From positions 4,922,159 to 4,986,158 of the forward strand of contig OX422187.1 in the NCBI GenBank assembly GCA_949130485.1: 64,000 nt of DNA, read 5' to 3'. This stretch comes from Agelas oroides. Lineage: Eukaryota; Porifera; Demospongiae; Agelasida; Agelasidae. The position numbers and the translations under genes were made by a program. This document shows positions 35,522-46,300 of this stretch, one piece after another; the first letter of the stretch is position 1; each line of letters starts with the position of its first letter. The notes under the pieces were generated by a model that was given only the letters and a program-made list of their open reading frames with translations, made no database searches and was not told the origin of the DNA.

Positions 35522-36680
35522 TAGTCTCGTGCCCAGACCCCACCCTCTCACGAGGAAAAGGGTCTGGTGACCATTGAGCGATTTCTTTGTTGTGCCGAGT
35601 CAGCAAAATGCCATTAGTCATGTGACTTGAGTAGCGCAACAGATCAGAGGCGAGGGGGTTGGTGTAAAACGTGGACTCTGGACTCTGGACTGGACTATGG
35701 ACTGGACTATGGACTGGACTATGGACTGGACTATGGACTGGACTATGGACTGGACTATGGACTGAGTTTTGGACTAAGTTTTGGACTGAGACGCTTGATA
35801 TTACCTGATGTAAGTGGCTAAACTGTTGTTTTAATAAAGGGCCCTGGGCCTTGGCAAAGGTATCTTAGACCATGTGACATCATACGCATGCAGCAAGAGA
35901 GTGGCTGTGCATGTGGATTGATATCAGCATTGCAAGGTCCGAGACCCATGTTGGTAGGCCTACTGAAGCCAAGGCACATTTGACAATTAGTGTAGTCTAT
36001 ATTCATGCAACAACAGTGTGGCTGTTGGTGTGGCTCAGGTTGCAAGATATTTGCTTAAAAGCATTGTAGGTTATGGTATGTGGCTGTAAACAGACAACAA
36101 CCTTCTTATAGCGTGGTATGATTGGTCCGTGAGTGGTATAGTCACAATTCAGCCTTTCAGACCATCAGCCCATAGAAATCGACCCAGGTCCTCAGAGATC
36201 TTGATAAACGCACTACCTCCGCTCTTGTGAAATACCAAGAGATACTCATGCATGTCTGTGCTCACTCTGCCCTCTTGAACCGTTCTTGGGACAGAACCCA
36301 AGTCTCAGGTAACCTGTTGTCAATTACAAAGCACACAGAGAGCAACAGAACCTCTTCTATAGCTTAGATAACTGATTCGGAGTGGGAAATAGTCGTTGTG
36401 GAGCTCCGCAAGGGTCCAAAACTCAGTCCAAAAATCAGTCAATAGTCCAGTCCATAGTCCAGTCCAGAGTCCAGGGTTTACACCAACCCGAGGCGAGGGT
36501 GGGGTCTGGGCACGAGATTATGAATAGGTCTGTCGGTCGATGAGCACATGGTTGCATGACGTAGCGCTATTTCATTGGGTTGTTCAGTATCAAGACTGCT
36601 GACTCGGCACAACCAAGAAATCGCTCAATGGTCACCAGACCCTTTTCCTCGTGAGAGGGTGGGGTCTGGGCACGAGACTA
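35522..36680. mobile_element. Long-TIR DNA element with 9-bp target duplication (MULE-like)
   Basis: A 1,159-bp element bounded by TAGTCTCGTGCCCAGACCCC at the left and its inverse at the right. The arms match for about 90 bp (to GTGCCGAGTCAGCA on the left), with a second inverted stretch farther in (about 35640-35790 against 36408-36500). The flanks are a perfect 9-bp direct repeat, TCCCTCCGA, at 35513-35521 and 36681-36689. Nine-base duplications and long TIRs are typical of Mutator-like elements; the superfamily name is inference. No transposase frame is visible, so it is non-autonomous. Related elements lie at 56677-57023 and 60679-60838. Confidence 0.85.
35671..35790 (+). repeat. 12-bp minisatellite inside the MULE-like element
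   Basis: Tandem units of TGGACTGGACTA, starting as GGACTCTGGACTC and ending as TTTTGGACTGAG. An inverted, shorter relative lies at about 36410-36475 in the right arm (AGTCCAGTCCATAGTCCAG). The repeat makes an artificial GLDY-repeat frame at 35627-35821, which I do not regard as a gene. Confidence 0.85.
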
Positions 36681-36698
36681 TCCCTCCGATTTTTCAAG

Positions 36699-36909
36699 CG
36701 CCTGGGAACAAGGCTAGAGAAGTACTAGTAAATCGTGGTAGTTCCTGAAATGGATCCCCATGTGTGTCATCTTGGAAGAGGAAATCGGTATAAGTATCAT
36801 CTTGGGAGGGCAAATCGGTATCGTTGTGATCTGCTAACAGAAACGAAGACCCTGCTTTCTTTTCTTCGGCTGCTCTGGCCTTGGACCGTGTGGATTCTTT
36901 GCAAGGTTT
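36699..36909 (-). pseudogene. Possible exon of a disrupted minus-strand gene
   Basis: On the minus strand a good acceptor (TTTCTCTCTCCAG) precedes an open frame of about 65 codons (starts KPCKESTRSKARAAEEKKAG, then the acidic DHNDTDLPSQDDTYTD). It reads in phase with the candidate exon at 37332-37450. The frame runs into a MULE-type terminus (inverse of CCTGGGAACAAGGCTA at 36699-36714) and the 1.16-kb element beyond, so the gene, if real, is cut here. No domain is recognised; composition is low-complexity, basic then acidic. It could equally be chance. Confidence 0.3.
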
Positions 36910-37081
36910 CTGGAGAGAGAAATATACAGGTTCAACAAGAACCACACATAGCTACTGCCATGACAACTAGCCAGAGGAGGTCCGACACTAGTGATGTCAT
37001 ATACATCAACACGTGATCCTGATTGTCAAGTTAATAATGAAGGGCTCAGTGGAAAAAGGGGATAACTGTTTTCGATAACCC

Positions 37082-37228
37082 AAAAGGTCAAAGGTCAACA
37101 AGGCATTTTCATTGTCAAGCAAATTATCAAAGCTGAGGTTTAACAGTTGAAACTGTGTACTGTTGAAACTCAGCCTTGTTAACTTGCTAGACAATATAAA
37201 TTCTTTGTTGACCTTTGACCTTTACAGC
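37082..37228. repeat. Palindromic MITE-like hairpin
   Basis: About 147 bp with inverted arms of roughly 55-60 bp. The left arm starts AAGGTCAAAGGTCAACAA; the right arm ends TTGTTGACCTTTGACCTT. Inner portions match with several mismatches (CAAATTATCAAAGCTGAG against its partner). The target duplication is not clear. It is probably a tiny non-autonomous DNA element. Confidence 0.75.
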
Positions 37229-37331
37229 CACAAATGTATCAAGGTCCCCTAATAATGCTATGCCATTCTACCCATCATACAATAAATTCCCGAATATAAA
37301 TTTTAATCTATACCATGACTTATACACTAAC

Positions 37332-37450
37332 CTTTGACTGACTTTCCACATCACTGTCAGTGTCTACATCAGATGAATTCTGTTTCCTTTTATGTGGCCT
37401 TTTCTTTGGAGAAACCTGCATTCCAGAAGAACGTTGTCTATGTCGGCAAA
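37332..37450 (-). pseudogene. Possible second exon of the same minus-strand gene
   Basis: Minus-strand frame reading WNYICRHRQRSSG, then a lysine/arginine-rich stretch (SPKKRPHKRKQN) resembling a nuclear localisation signal, then an acidic serine-rich tail (DVDTDSDVESQSK), ending at a donor AAAG|GTTAGT at 37331. Phase matches the exon at 36909. The acceptor is weak and pyrimidine-poor, so the 5' limit is uncertain. Confidence 0.3.
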
Positions 37451-37599
37451 TATAGTTCCAGCCTTATACCCAATCCTTCACCCCAGGTCTTTAAGTACTG
37501 ATTAAAGCAGGGGAAGGCCTGCTAAAAATTGTCATGTGCAGTGATTAGTTAGATGTCAGGTGGACAGGTGTAAGTACCTTGTAGTCCTGGTTTACTCAG

Positions 37600-39420
37600 T
37601 CTACCAGTGGTACGAACAATTTCAAAAGTTTCGAAACACATTCAGTACTCTTCTGCCTTACCATTCACAGCCTGTGCTCTCAACTGGTGTCAGAACTGGA
37701 TTTGTTTTACCTGGATGATGGCATGCTTGGGGGAAGTGTGGAAGATCTCAGGCATGACCTGGAAGTCTGAAATCATTTGTGTCAATCCTGACGTCAAGGA
37801 TTCCATCCTGCTCTCACTCCCAGGTGCCTGTGAGGTAGACCCATCAGAGGCGACTCTGTTGAGGTCTCCAATCGGCAATGTGTCCTTCATCTCTGACACC
37901 CTGGCTGACAAGACTGACCAACTGAGAAGGAGGGGGGGCAGGCTGCAACACCTCTCTGCTCATGATGCTATTCTGCTCCTGAAGCACTCTTTTGCTATTA
38001 CAAAACTGCTATACTGCCTTCGAACAGCACCCTGTTTCCGATCACCCAGACTCCAGGAATATGATGATCTGCTTAAGAAGATTGTGAGCGGTATCTAATA
38101 TGTCCACTTTAGTGAAGGACACCCTGCCTGGACACAGGCAACACTCCCAGTGAAATTGGGAGGACGTGGCATCCGGAGTGCCATGCATCTTGTGCCTTGT
38201 GCCTACCTGGCTTCAACTGCTGCCTCCGATGTCCTTGTCTGACATATTGTGCCATCTCATCTCCATGAGACTCCCCTTCCCAATCAATGGCCCAGTGACG
38301 TCAGAAGATCTGGGACAATCTCAAGGCATCCTCCATTGCTGACACCCTCTTGGACAATGCACCTGACTCTAGAGCCCTTGCACGTTTACTCGCATCTACT
38401 GCTAAGGAATCTGGAGCATGGTTGAATGTCCTTCCAATCTCATTGCTCAGTCTCCGCATGGACAATGACGCCATCAGAGTAGCAGTTGGCCTTCATCTAC
38501 CTCTTTTCAATCCTCCTTTTTTGTATCTGTTTGTACAGCCTCCCTGAGGAAGTGGTCAGTTTACCATCTTCTCGTTCATTTAAGGCTGCCTTGCCGCAGC
38601 TACCATCATTCTCTCTATGATGTGCTTTTTGTCTATTTTTATCTGTTTTTTACCTTGCTCTGTGCGCACGTGTATTATTTAATTAACTATAATTCAGTAC
38701 TTTTCTCGTATCCACTTATTTCCCGGTCAGTCGTGTATCACTAGCATTGAGATGCTATTTCGACTGTGCCCTTGCTTCTGCATAAAAATGTTTAGAGAAA
38801 AAAAAGAAAAAAAGAAAATAAAATCTTGGCGCCCCACTATGTAGACCCCACACATGCCATCATTGTGGTGCACAGGTTGACATCCAGGCAACATATGGTC
38901 TTAGTTGTCGACAGAGTGAGGGTCGCCACCATCGCCACGCTGCTATGAACGATGTCATTCATCGGACATTGACCTCTGCTAGAGTTCCATCTTGCCTCGA
39001 GCCATCTGGCTTCCATTGTTCAGATGGAAAATGCCCTGATGGAATTACCATGATCCCATGGAGGAACACTTTTGCTCCCTCATGTCTCGAGACCTACCAG
39101 TGAAGCAGGAGCAGTGGCTGCTCTGGCAGAGGACAGGAAGAGGACCAAATATACACGCTTGGAACCAAGTTACACCTTCACTCCAATTGCCATTGAAACC
39201 TCAGGGGTTTTTGGCCCACTGACACCACAGTTTTTAAAGAACCTTGGCAATCGGCTCAGACAGGCTACCGGTGATGAAAACTCCTATACATACCTTATCC
39301 AGAGACTGTATGTGTCAGTGCAGAGAGGAAACGCAGCATCAGTGCTGGGGACAATTGGACACTGACACTTCTTTGTATAAGCTTTTATTAATGTAGCATA
39401 CAAATCTTTTTATTTTTTGT
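37600..39420 (+). mobile_element. Decayed LINE, interrupted by another LINE
   Basis: Remnants of one non-LTR retrotransposon polyprotein in several frames. They are an RT piece with LFYLDDGMLGGSVEDL (37702-37750), a frame change near 37765, then about 110 codons ending at 38098 (RRRGGRLQHLSAHDAILLL). Further stop-broken pieces (ATLPVKLGGRGIRSAM; SGAWLNVLPISLLSLRMDN) follow. After the internal insertion come a zinc-like HHCGAQVD, GLSCRQSEGRHHRHAAMND, and a C-terminal stretch ending VQRGNAASVLGT before the stop at 39365. The order matches one family. Multiple stops and frameshifts show it is old. Outer limits are approximate. Confidence 0.8.
38499..38822 (+). mobile_element. Nested LINE 3' end
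   Basis: A 324-bp insertion splits the host LINE codons for VGLHL|GAPLC; joining the flanks (CTTCATCT and TGGCGCC) restores the host frame. The insert carries a LINE C-terminus (SLPEEVVSLPSSRSFKAALP, then a stop near 38620), a pyrimidine-rich 3' UTR, and an A-rich tail of AAAAG/AAAAT units. ATCT at both junctions may be a very short target duplication. It is severely 5'-truncated and not functional. Confidence 0.8.
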
Positions 39421-40322
39421 GTGACATTCAACACTGTTCTCATATATATAATTATATAAATATTATGACTGCCAAAAAAACATCCAAGAACATCCAAGAA
39501 GTGCACTGGTAACTATAACTAAATACCTTTTAGTAAGGGGTTGTGGAGTTTTAGTAATCGAAACTATAACCACCTAACAAAATCGGCAAACAATAACTAA
39601 ACTAAACTAAGTGTATTTTCTAAATCCAAAAAACTAAGTATAACTAAACTAAAAGAACAAACCCTATGCTAAAACAACAGTATATAGTATATTCTAATAG
39701 GGACGGCATAAGCATAATGAATTATGCTTGCATATCATGGGCATAATAGGGTCATAGCTGCACTAGAACAATGTGTAATAGGCAATTTTAAAATGGAACT
39801 GCCATCTTTCTGTGATGGTGCATTACTGCTGGCAAATGTTAGTGTGTGCAGTGGAGGTTCCACAAAAGTGACATCCTTATAGCTGGGCTCCGCCTGAAAA
39901 GTAATTTGTTTGGCCTCATTCCCAGGACTTCACCACCATCCAGTTTTTGATTGCTCACAGTATATTTGCAAAAAGGTGGAGATGGGAATGGCCTGGGATC
40001 GAAGCTATAATTTTGCTTGGTCAGCCATTCTCTGCCGCACAAAGAAAGTATTTTCTAATGCTTTATCTAACAAGCACAACTCTTACTATGTGAAAGCATA
40101 TATGCTCCTTGAGCATAAAGGAATAGCATAATTGCCCAGAAAAAAATTCATCTTGTACACAGGCCCATTTCTCAGCCCTATTACATCACAATTACATCAT
40201 TCCATCACAATTAGATCATTCCATCTGACCTCTAGCTTTTGAAATTCTACGCTCAGTAGTCAGAGTAGGGATCCGGGAGCAGGCCTGTCCTAGAGGTAGC
40301 GAAATAGGAGCAAAATAAAACG
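39421..40322. other. Non-coding stretch upstream of the receptor gene
   Basis: AT-rich with no convincing exon. It includes a self-complementary GCATAATGAATTATGC (about 39712-39727). Any promoter and 5' UTR of the GABA-B-like gene should lie in the last few hundred bases before 40323; I see no clear TATA box at a sensible distance. Confidence 0.5.
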
Positions 40323-43300
40323 ATGCCGGCGTCGATGGTCGGTCTTCTGGCTTGGTTTGGAGCTTCGCTGCTTGCTGCTATACCGTTGGGTGGTGGGATC
40401 TCTTTGGATGATGTGTACCCACCAGTAAATGCGAGTGATAACAGGTACAAGAGATCCGAGGGCAGTCGTGAGTTTGGTATTACAATACCCTAGCGAACTT
40501 AGCGAAGCCAGACTCTCGCACGTATATACTGTACTAATTACTATAAGTAGCTGTTAACCCGTTTACGCATCAGATGACACTTGGTCGTGTTCGCACCTAC
40601 TTTATTATACTACTGGTAGTAGGTGTGACAGTTTGGTTTTGGTTCATCAAGATCTGTAGCCGTATCACTCAGGAGGTTGCAGGAGGAGGAACCTATTCAC
40701 TTACAAATTAAAGGTGCCAGCAGTGCAAGTCCTCATGTATAAAGTAAACTGTGGTACTGTTGATTTCAACTCACAAGACTAGTTCGTATTCATAGTTCAA
40801 TGCCATCTAAGTGGGGATAATTGAATCAACTACAAGACATATCAGTCACAAAACTGTCTGATTCACTTATGGAAGTCAATGAAATGCACACGTGTACCAC
40901 TTCAGCGTTCAAAGAGAGCTGAAATCAACAGTATTACTTGGCAGACATCTGTCTAGTAACTTACTAGAGTGACTTACCAGCAGTTTACCTTTTAAAGGCT
41001 TCAGTTATGCCTCAACTAAGTTACTGAATCACTTTCACCTGACCAGGCAGATGCTTTGTTAAGCAATTCCTAGAATGATTTATTGCACTTTTCCAGCTGC
41101 ATGTGTGCTTCCCTAATTTCCAAATGCCCAGTAAAGTGTAAGCTGCCAATTATCGACCAGCATCTTTTCAACCAGCAGTTTTTGCGCTGATTACTGTCAG
41201 GATAATCTGTAATGTGCGGAAGGACTCAGTGATTTACGGTTTCTTCTATGTGGCGTATACGTGGGAACTGGAGGGCAATCCTCACTAGCTCTGTTGGAAA
41301 GTATCTCGAAGTTCACCTGGTGTCTAACAGTTGACTGAACCGCTTACGAAGAGGTAAGAATATTGTAGTGTACCATACTGTATTGCTGATGGACACCTAT
41401 AATAATGGACACCTAACACTGATTAGGTCCATTCTTTATAGGATTATATGGGTGCATTTTGTTCAGGTGGCTCTACTGAAGATGATAAACATAAACTACC
41501 ACCATTGGATCAATGGAGATATGCCAAGTGTACAGTGAGAGCCAGGTACCAATTATCTACTTGATCCAATAGGGAATCAATATACTGTGACTATTGCCGG
41601 ATTGTGGAGAAAGTGAAAAGAAAGACAAAAGTGAAAGAACTCATTTCCGTTTGTGGCACTCCACCAGGTGCGGCCACTGTCGCATGTACACATAGCCTTA
41701 TTCTACTACATGTAAAATAGATCACCCAATATCGACCAGCATCATTCATTGACCAGTTACATGGAGCACAATTAACACCAATATATAAAAAATAAGTTTA
41801 GAATACACAAAATTACAGCATAAAAATTCATGGTGCCAATGAGGAGACACCACTTGGTAAACTTTATCTGCTTTGACTAAAACCAGTGTTCATTGTATGA
41901 GAAATTGTTGAATATTAGATGCAATACAAACAGCATGCCCCGTAAAAGAATCGTAAAATGCCTAACCAATTGAAATTATCGCTCACTAGTCACCTCTCCA
42001 GTCTTGCATCCTTCTGCCAAGAGAAAGCAGTGGACAGAAAGTCAGATGGTAGCAGCACTGAAGGCTATTGAATCGGGTATAAAAATCAACGAAACAACTC
42101 ATGATCATGGGATTCCTGCAACTACATACTCGTAAAAGACAGAGTAAGTGGATGTGTAGTACATGGAACTAGTACAACCCATATTTGCATAAATGCTATC
42201 AATAGAAAATCTATGATAATGTTGATGAGAGTGGAATGCCACTGGACTTTAAGCTTTTGAGAAACGCTTAGAAGAAGGATATGACCTTTTTGTAGATGCA
42301 GACTATGTTTGCTGGCTCAAGATGCACTACCCTGAAGCATTGCCCCCTGATCACTACACACATACTTCAGCCAATGATACTTCTATAGGGGGGAAATTAC
42401 TTCCATCCCACCTGAGACTCCTGTGACTATATATCACTGAAGGTGAAGTGGTCACTCCCAAACAGACTTCATCTTCAGCTGGTGTCAGTGGCAGAACTAC
42501 CATATCAAAATATTACGTTAGTCCTACAACTGCAACCCCTTCTGGAATTGAATGTAAATCTTTGCCAAGTGCCAGGCTCTTAACCAGTGCTGAGTTACTA
42601 GCAGTGCTGAAAGAGAAGGAAAAGAAGAACCAAGATGAAAAGGAGCAGAAAGAGACAGAGGGGGATGAGAAAAGGAAGCAGAGAGGCTGATAAGGAAGAA
42701 CGAGTTAAAAATGTGGAAGAGCGGGTTAAGAAGGTGGAAGTAAAGGCACAAAAAGCAGCTGAGAAAACAGAGAAAACACAGGGTGTGAGGAGAGAGGCCG
42801 TTGAGGCACCAAAAGCAGAATAAGTGAATTGCAGATACAGCCCAATGAAGATATATGTTGACCCTAATATTTGTTGTTTGTATTTTGTCCAGTATGAAGA
42901 TGATATACTTCAGGGTGCTTGTACTAAATGGATTTCATGGGCCTGTCAAAGGTGGCTGTGCGAGGATTGCATATGCATAGATGGATGATAATTGGGTATA
43001 AGAATATTAACAGACAGGGGGAAATTGGTGGTAGAAGTCTTGCTTCAAATGTGCCACAAATTATTGCTCATATTTGGAAACAGTTTTTATAAACTGGACA
43101 ATTTGTCTTTGGACCATTCTGAAGTGAAGTTATGGATCCAGGGACAAAACATGGTTGGTATTTGGTTCCTAAACTCTCAATGACTAATTAAATCACTCAC
43201 CATTTCTTCACTGAAGCCAGTGATTCTAGTACCCAAGTGTGCTATAGTATTATTAGAGCGTGCAATTGAGCACCCAGTGTACTGTGAGCTCATTACACGG

Positions 43301-46300
43301 ATAATTGCTACCTAGATTAAATCCTTCACTGCTTCAAATATGCATATGCTGTCATTGCCAGACCTCTATATCAAATGCTATTACAATAACAATCTAGTGC
43401 TTATCAGCTACACTAGTAGTTCAATCATAGATAATAAACAAAACCAAGTATAGTGGGCATGTGGAAAACACAGAAACAGAAAGAAATGGAGAACTGACTC
43501 TATCTTTATAGTGTAGCATGCATTATTAATCTTGGTGTAATGAGCCTTTTATCCATTCTTGAAGTAAGATGTTCTTTCATATTATACTAGGACTCCCCTT
43601 CATGTGAGTCTGATGCTCAGCTTTGGTGGAGGCTTTGCCAGTGTTGCTGCAGTACCAGGGGTTCAAATTGCTCTGGATCTGATCAATGCCAACCCACATC
43701 TGCTTCCAGGCTACACCCTTCACTATTCTCTCAGTGACTCTCAGGTGTTTTGCTTTTAGTCATATGCTATAGTTGTGGTATTTCCGATGGCTTTGAATAT
43801 TTCAAAAGCCTTACTAATATTGTTTAGCTATCTTTCAATCTTCTGCTATCCATTGATCTTCATGGGTTGATCTACGTAGTGGTAATTTACATTGAAGATT
43901 CTTGGATATCCATAATAAATAGTATTCATTTTTCTCTGACCATGATGCAGTGTAATCATTCAGTGGCATTGAAGTCGTTCTTCCACCAAGTGGTGTGGAA
44001 TGAACCGGTGAAGTTAGCACTAATTGGTTCCGGGTGTTCTGTTGCTACTGAGCCCACAGCTGATATCAGCCACTTCTACAACATCACTCAGGTATTATTC
44101 ACTGTCAGAAATACACTGCTTGCTTCCTGCTGGTCAACAACATTGCCTCAATTACTATGTATCGTATATTGGTGTGTAGTCAGATCTCTATACAGCCAGA
44201 AACAAAGATTGCAACATTTTTCTATTCTGTACATGTTGATTATCCTTTTAAGTGAGCTTTGATGTGGTAGATGCAAAAAAAATGTCATGGTGATGCAGGC
44301 CATGAAACATGTCTACTGCAATTATCCCATAACCTAAGTGATTAGTACACTCCAAAATGTGAAGAAAATAAATATTGTAATAACTGGAATAAATTTGACA
44401 AATGCATGAATTCGACAAATGTAATAAATGCAATGAATATAAGGAATGTAATGAAGGTAATGAATAATTTCCTCTATTAGACCACTGTCAAGGCATTGTT
44501 TCTATGCAGACATTACAGTGGTTAGGCAGGCTGAGTCACTTGTCTGCTGGAATTACACTATAACTTCTTAAGTATTGTAGTTGTAATACCAAATGGTTTT
44601 GACAGCTGGATGCTTGAAATCTAAAGCCAGATGTGAAGAGAACATTTTCAACTGGATGCTATGGTTACAGCAGCATCTAGTAGAAACATCAGCAATCCAA
44701 GTGACTATTGTTTTAAAGTTTGAAATCTATAGTTTATCAGTTGACAGGAAACTTTACATCCTCTAGTGACTGATTCTCAGGTTGCATCATAAATTTTATG
44801 TTGTATTGCTAGTAGCTGTATTCTACCCATGCACCAGCATGTAGTCAATCAGCATCTTTTATCTGTATGGGAAAACAGCAAGGATACCGTGCAATAAATA
44901 TATAATATGAATTACTTCATGCATGCATGCATGCTAAGCTGAGTCAGAAGTATATGATTCTGTTGGTCGATCAAGGTCACATGCGTATTCTTGTATTTGT
45001 TGTGTATGTGTACCTGAGAATGGAGGTGAAGCTGAGCCAGCTCTATTTCAAATATTTTGTTATCATCTGTCTGAGTACAAAACCACGAGTGACTACTTAT
45101 TTCCAGCTATCATAGAGTACTACAATGCTGTTGTCTTTAGGGCACAGTTTCAAAACATGCGTGGGTTAGGCACTCCACTGACCACATCTGGTTATGTAAA
45201 CAGCCCAAGTGATGTATGCTATGCTTGCCTAATAGATCAATTGCAGTTACGTAAAAGCAACAAGTGCAGTTTATGAAGTGTGTAGAAGTGAAGGCAGGGT
45301 TAGTTGCTCTACTCATGCATGTGAATTATTGCATCCTTATTATAAGATTATGTGACTTTGTATCCTTTGCAGCTGTCATGTTCCTCTTCGTCACCTGAAC
45401 TAAGGAATCGAGTAAGGTTTCGACGATACTTTCAGTTACTCCCGACTGACCTGGACTTGGTTCCAGGGTTTTTTGGAACCATGCAATACTATGGTTGGAA
45501 ACAGGTGGTAATAGTGCAGCAGGAAGAGAATCTCTTCTCCCAAGTATGTTACTACAGTCATGGTCTCTTTGTTTGTGTCAGCATGACCGCACCTGTTTTC
45601 GCTTTTACAAGTAGCTTCTGGGTGCTCACTTGAACTACCTTTATATGTACTTGTTTATTCTCTTGTTATGATTTTAATCTTGCATACTTCACTTAGTCTT
45701 GTGTTCTTTAGGGTAGAGATTCATGCACTGCATGTTGTGAATGCAGTGTGCATACAACATGCAATGTGCATAGTTAGATCATAAAATTTGTATACATACA
45801 GATGGTGATTATAATGTTTGTTAGTAAATTTACATTGAATTTAAAACTTGTGATACGGCCAAATTGAGGAATTTTGGGGCAATAATCATTTATTACCCTC
45901 TTGTAGACTGTGGAATCACTTCAGATGCTCTTCAGTGAAGCAAACAGAGTAGCCAGAGAAAGTGGTGAGAGTGAAACTGAGGTGATTGTCAAAACATTCA
46001 GCAGCTTGGATGGAATTGGAGACAACTTATTTGTAAGTAGAACAAGGGCATAAGTGCTACACCAGCTAGTCTGGCTATAGCCTAACCATGCACTTTTTGT
46101 GGAAACACATCCAATTCCCTTGTCACATGTGCAGTTTTGAGAATGAAAGTTGCATGCACAGTTTTCTTGTGCTGTTTAAAGCATTTTAGCAGAATCACCG
46201 AATGTCAGAAGTCAATATAAGATTCTGAATGCAGATGTTCTAGTTTCCTGGAGGAGGGGGAGGGCTGCTGTCATAGAGGAGCGCATCAGGTCTACCAGCT

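Noticed and set aside
35627..35821. GLDYGLDY-repeat protein
   Set aside because: It is the translation of a 12-bp minisatellite within a transposon arm.
40253..40450. A 65-codon minus-strand ORF
   Set aside because: It is the shadow of exon 1 of the GABA-B-like gene, which has a signal peptide and a phase-matched donor on the plus strand.
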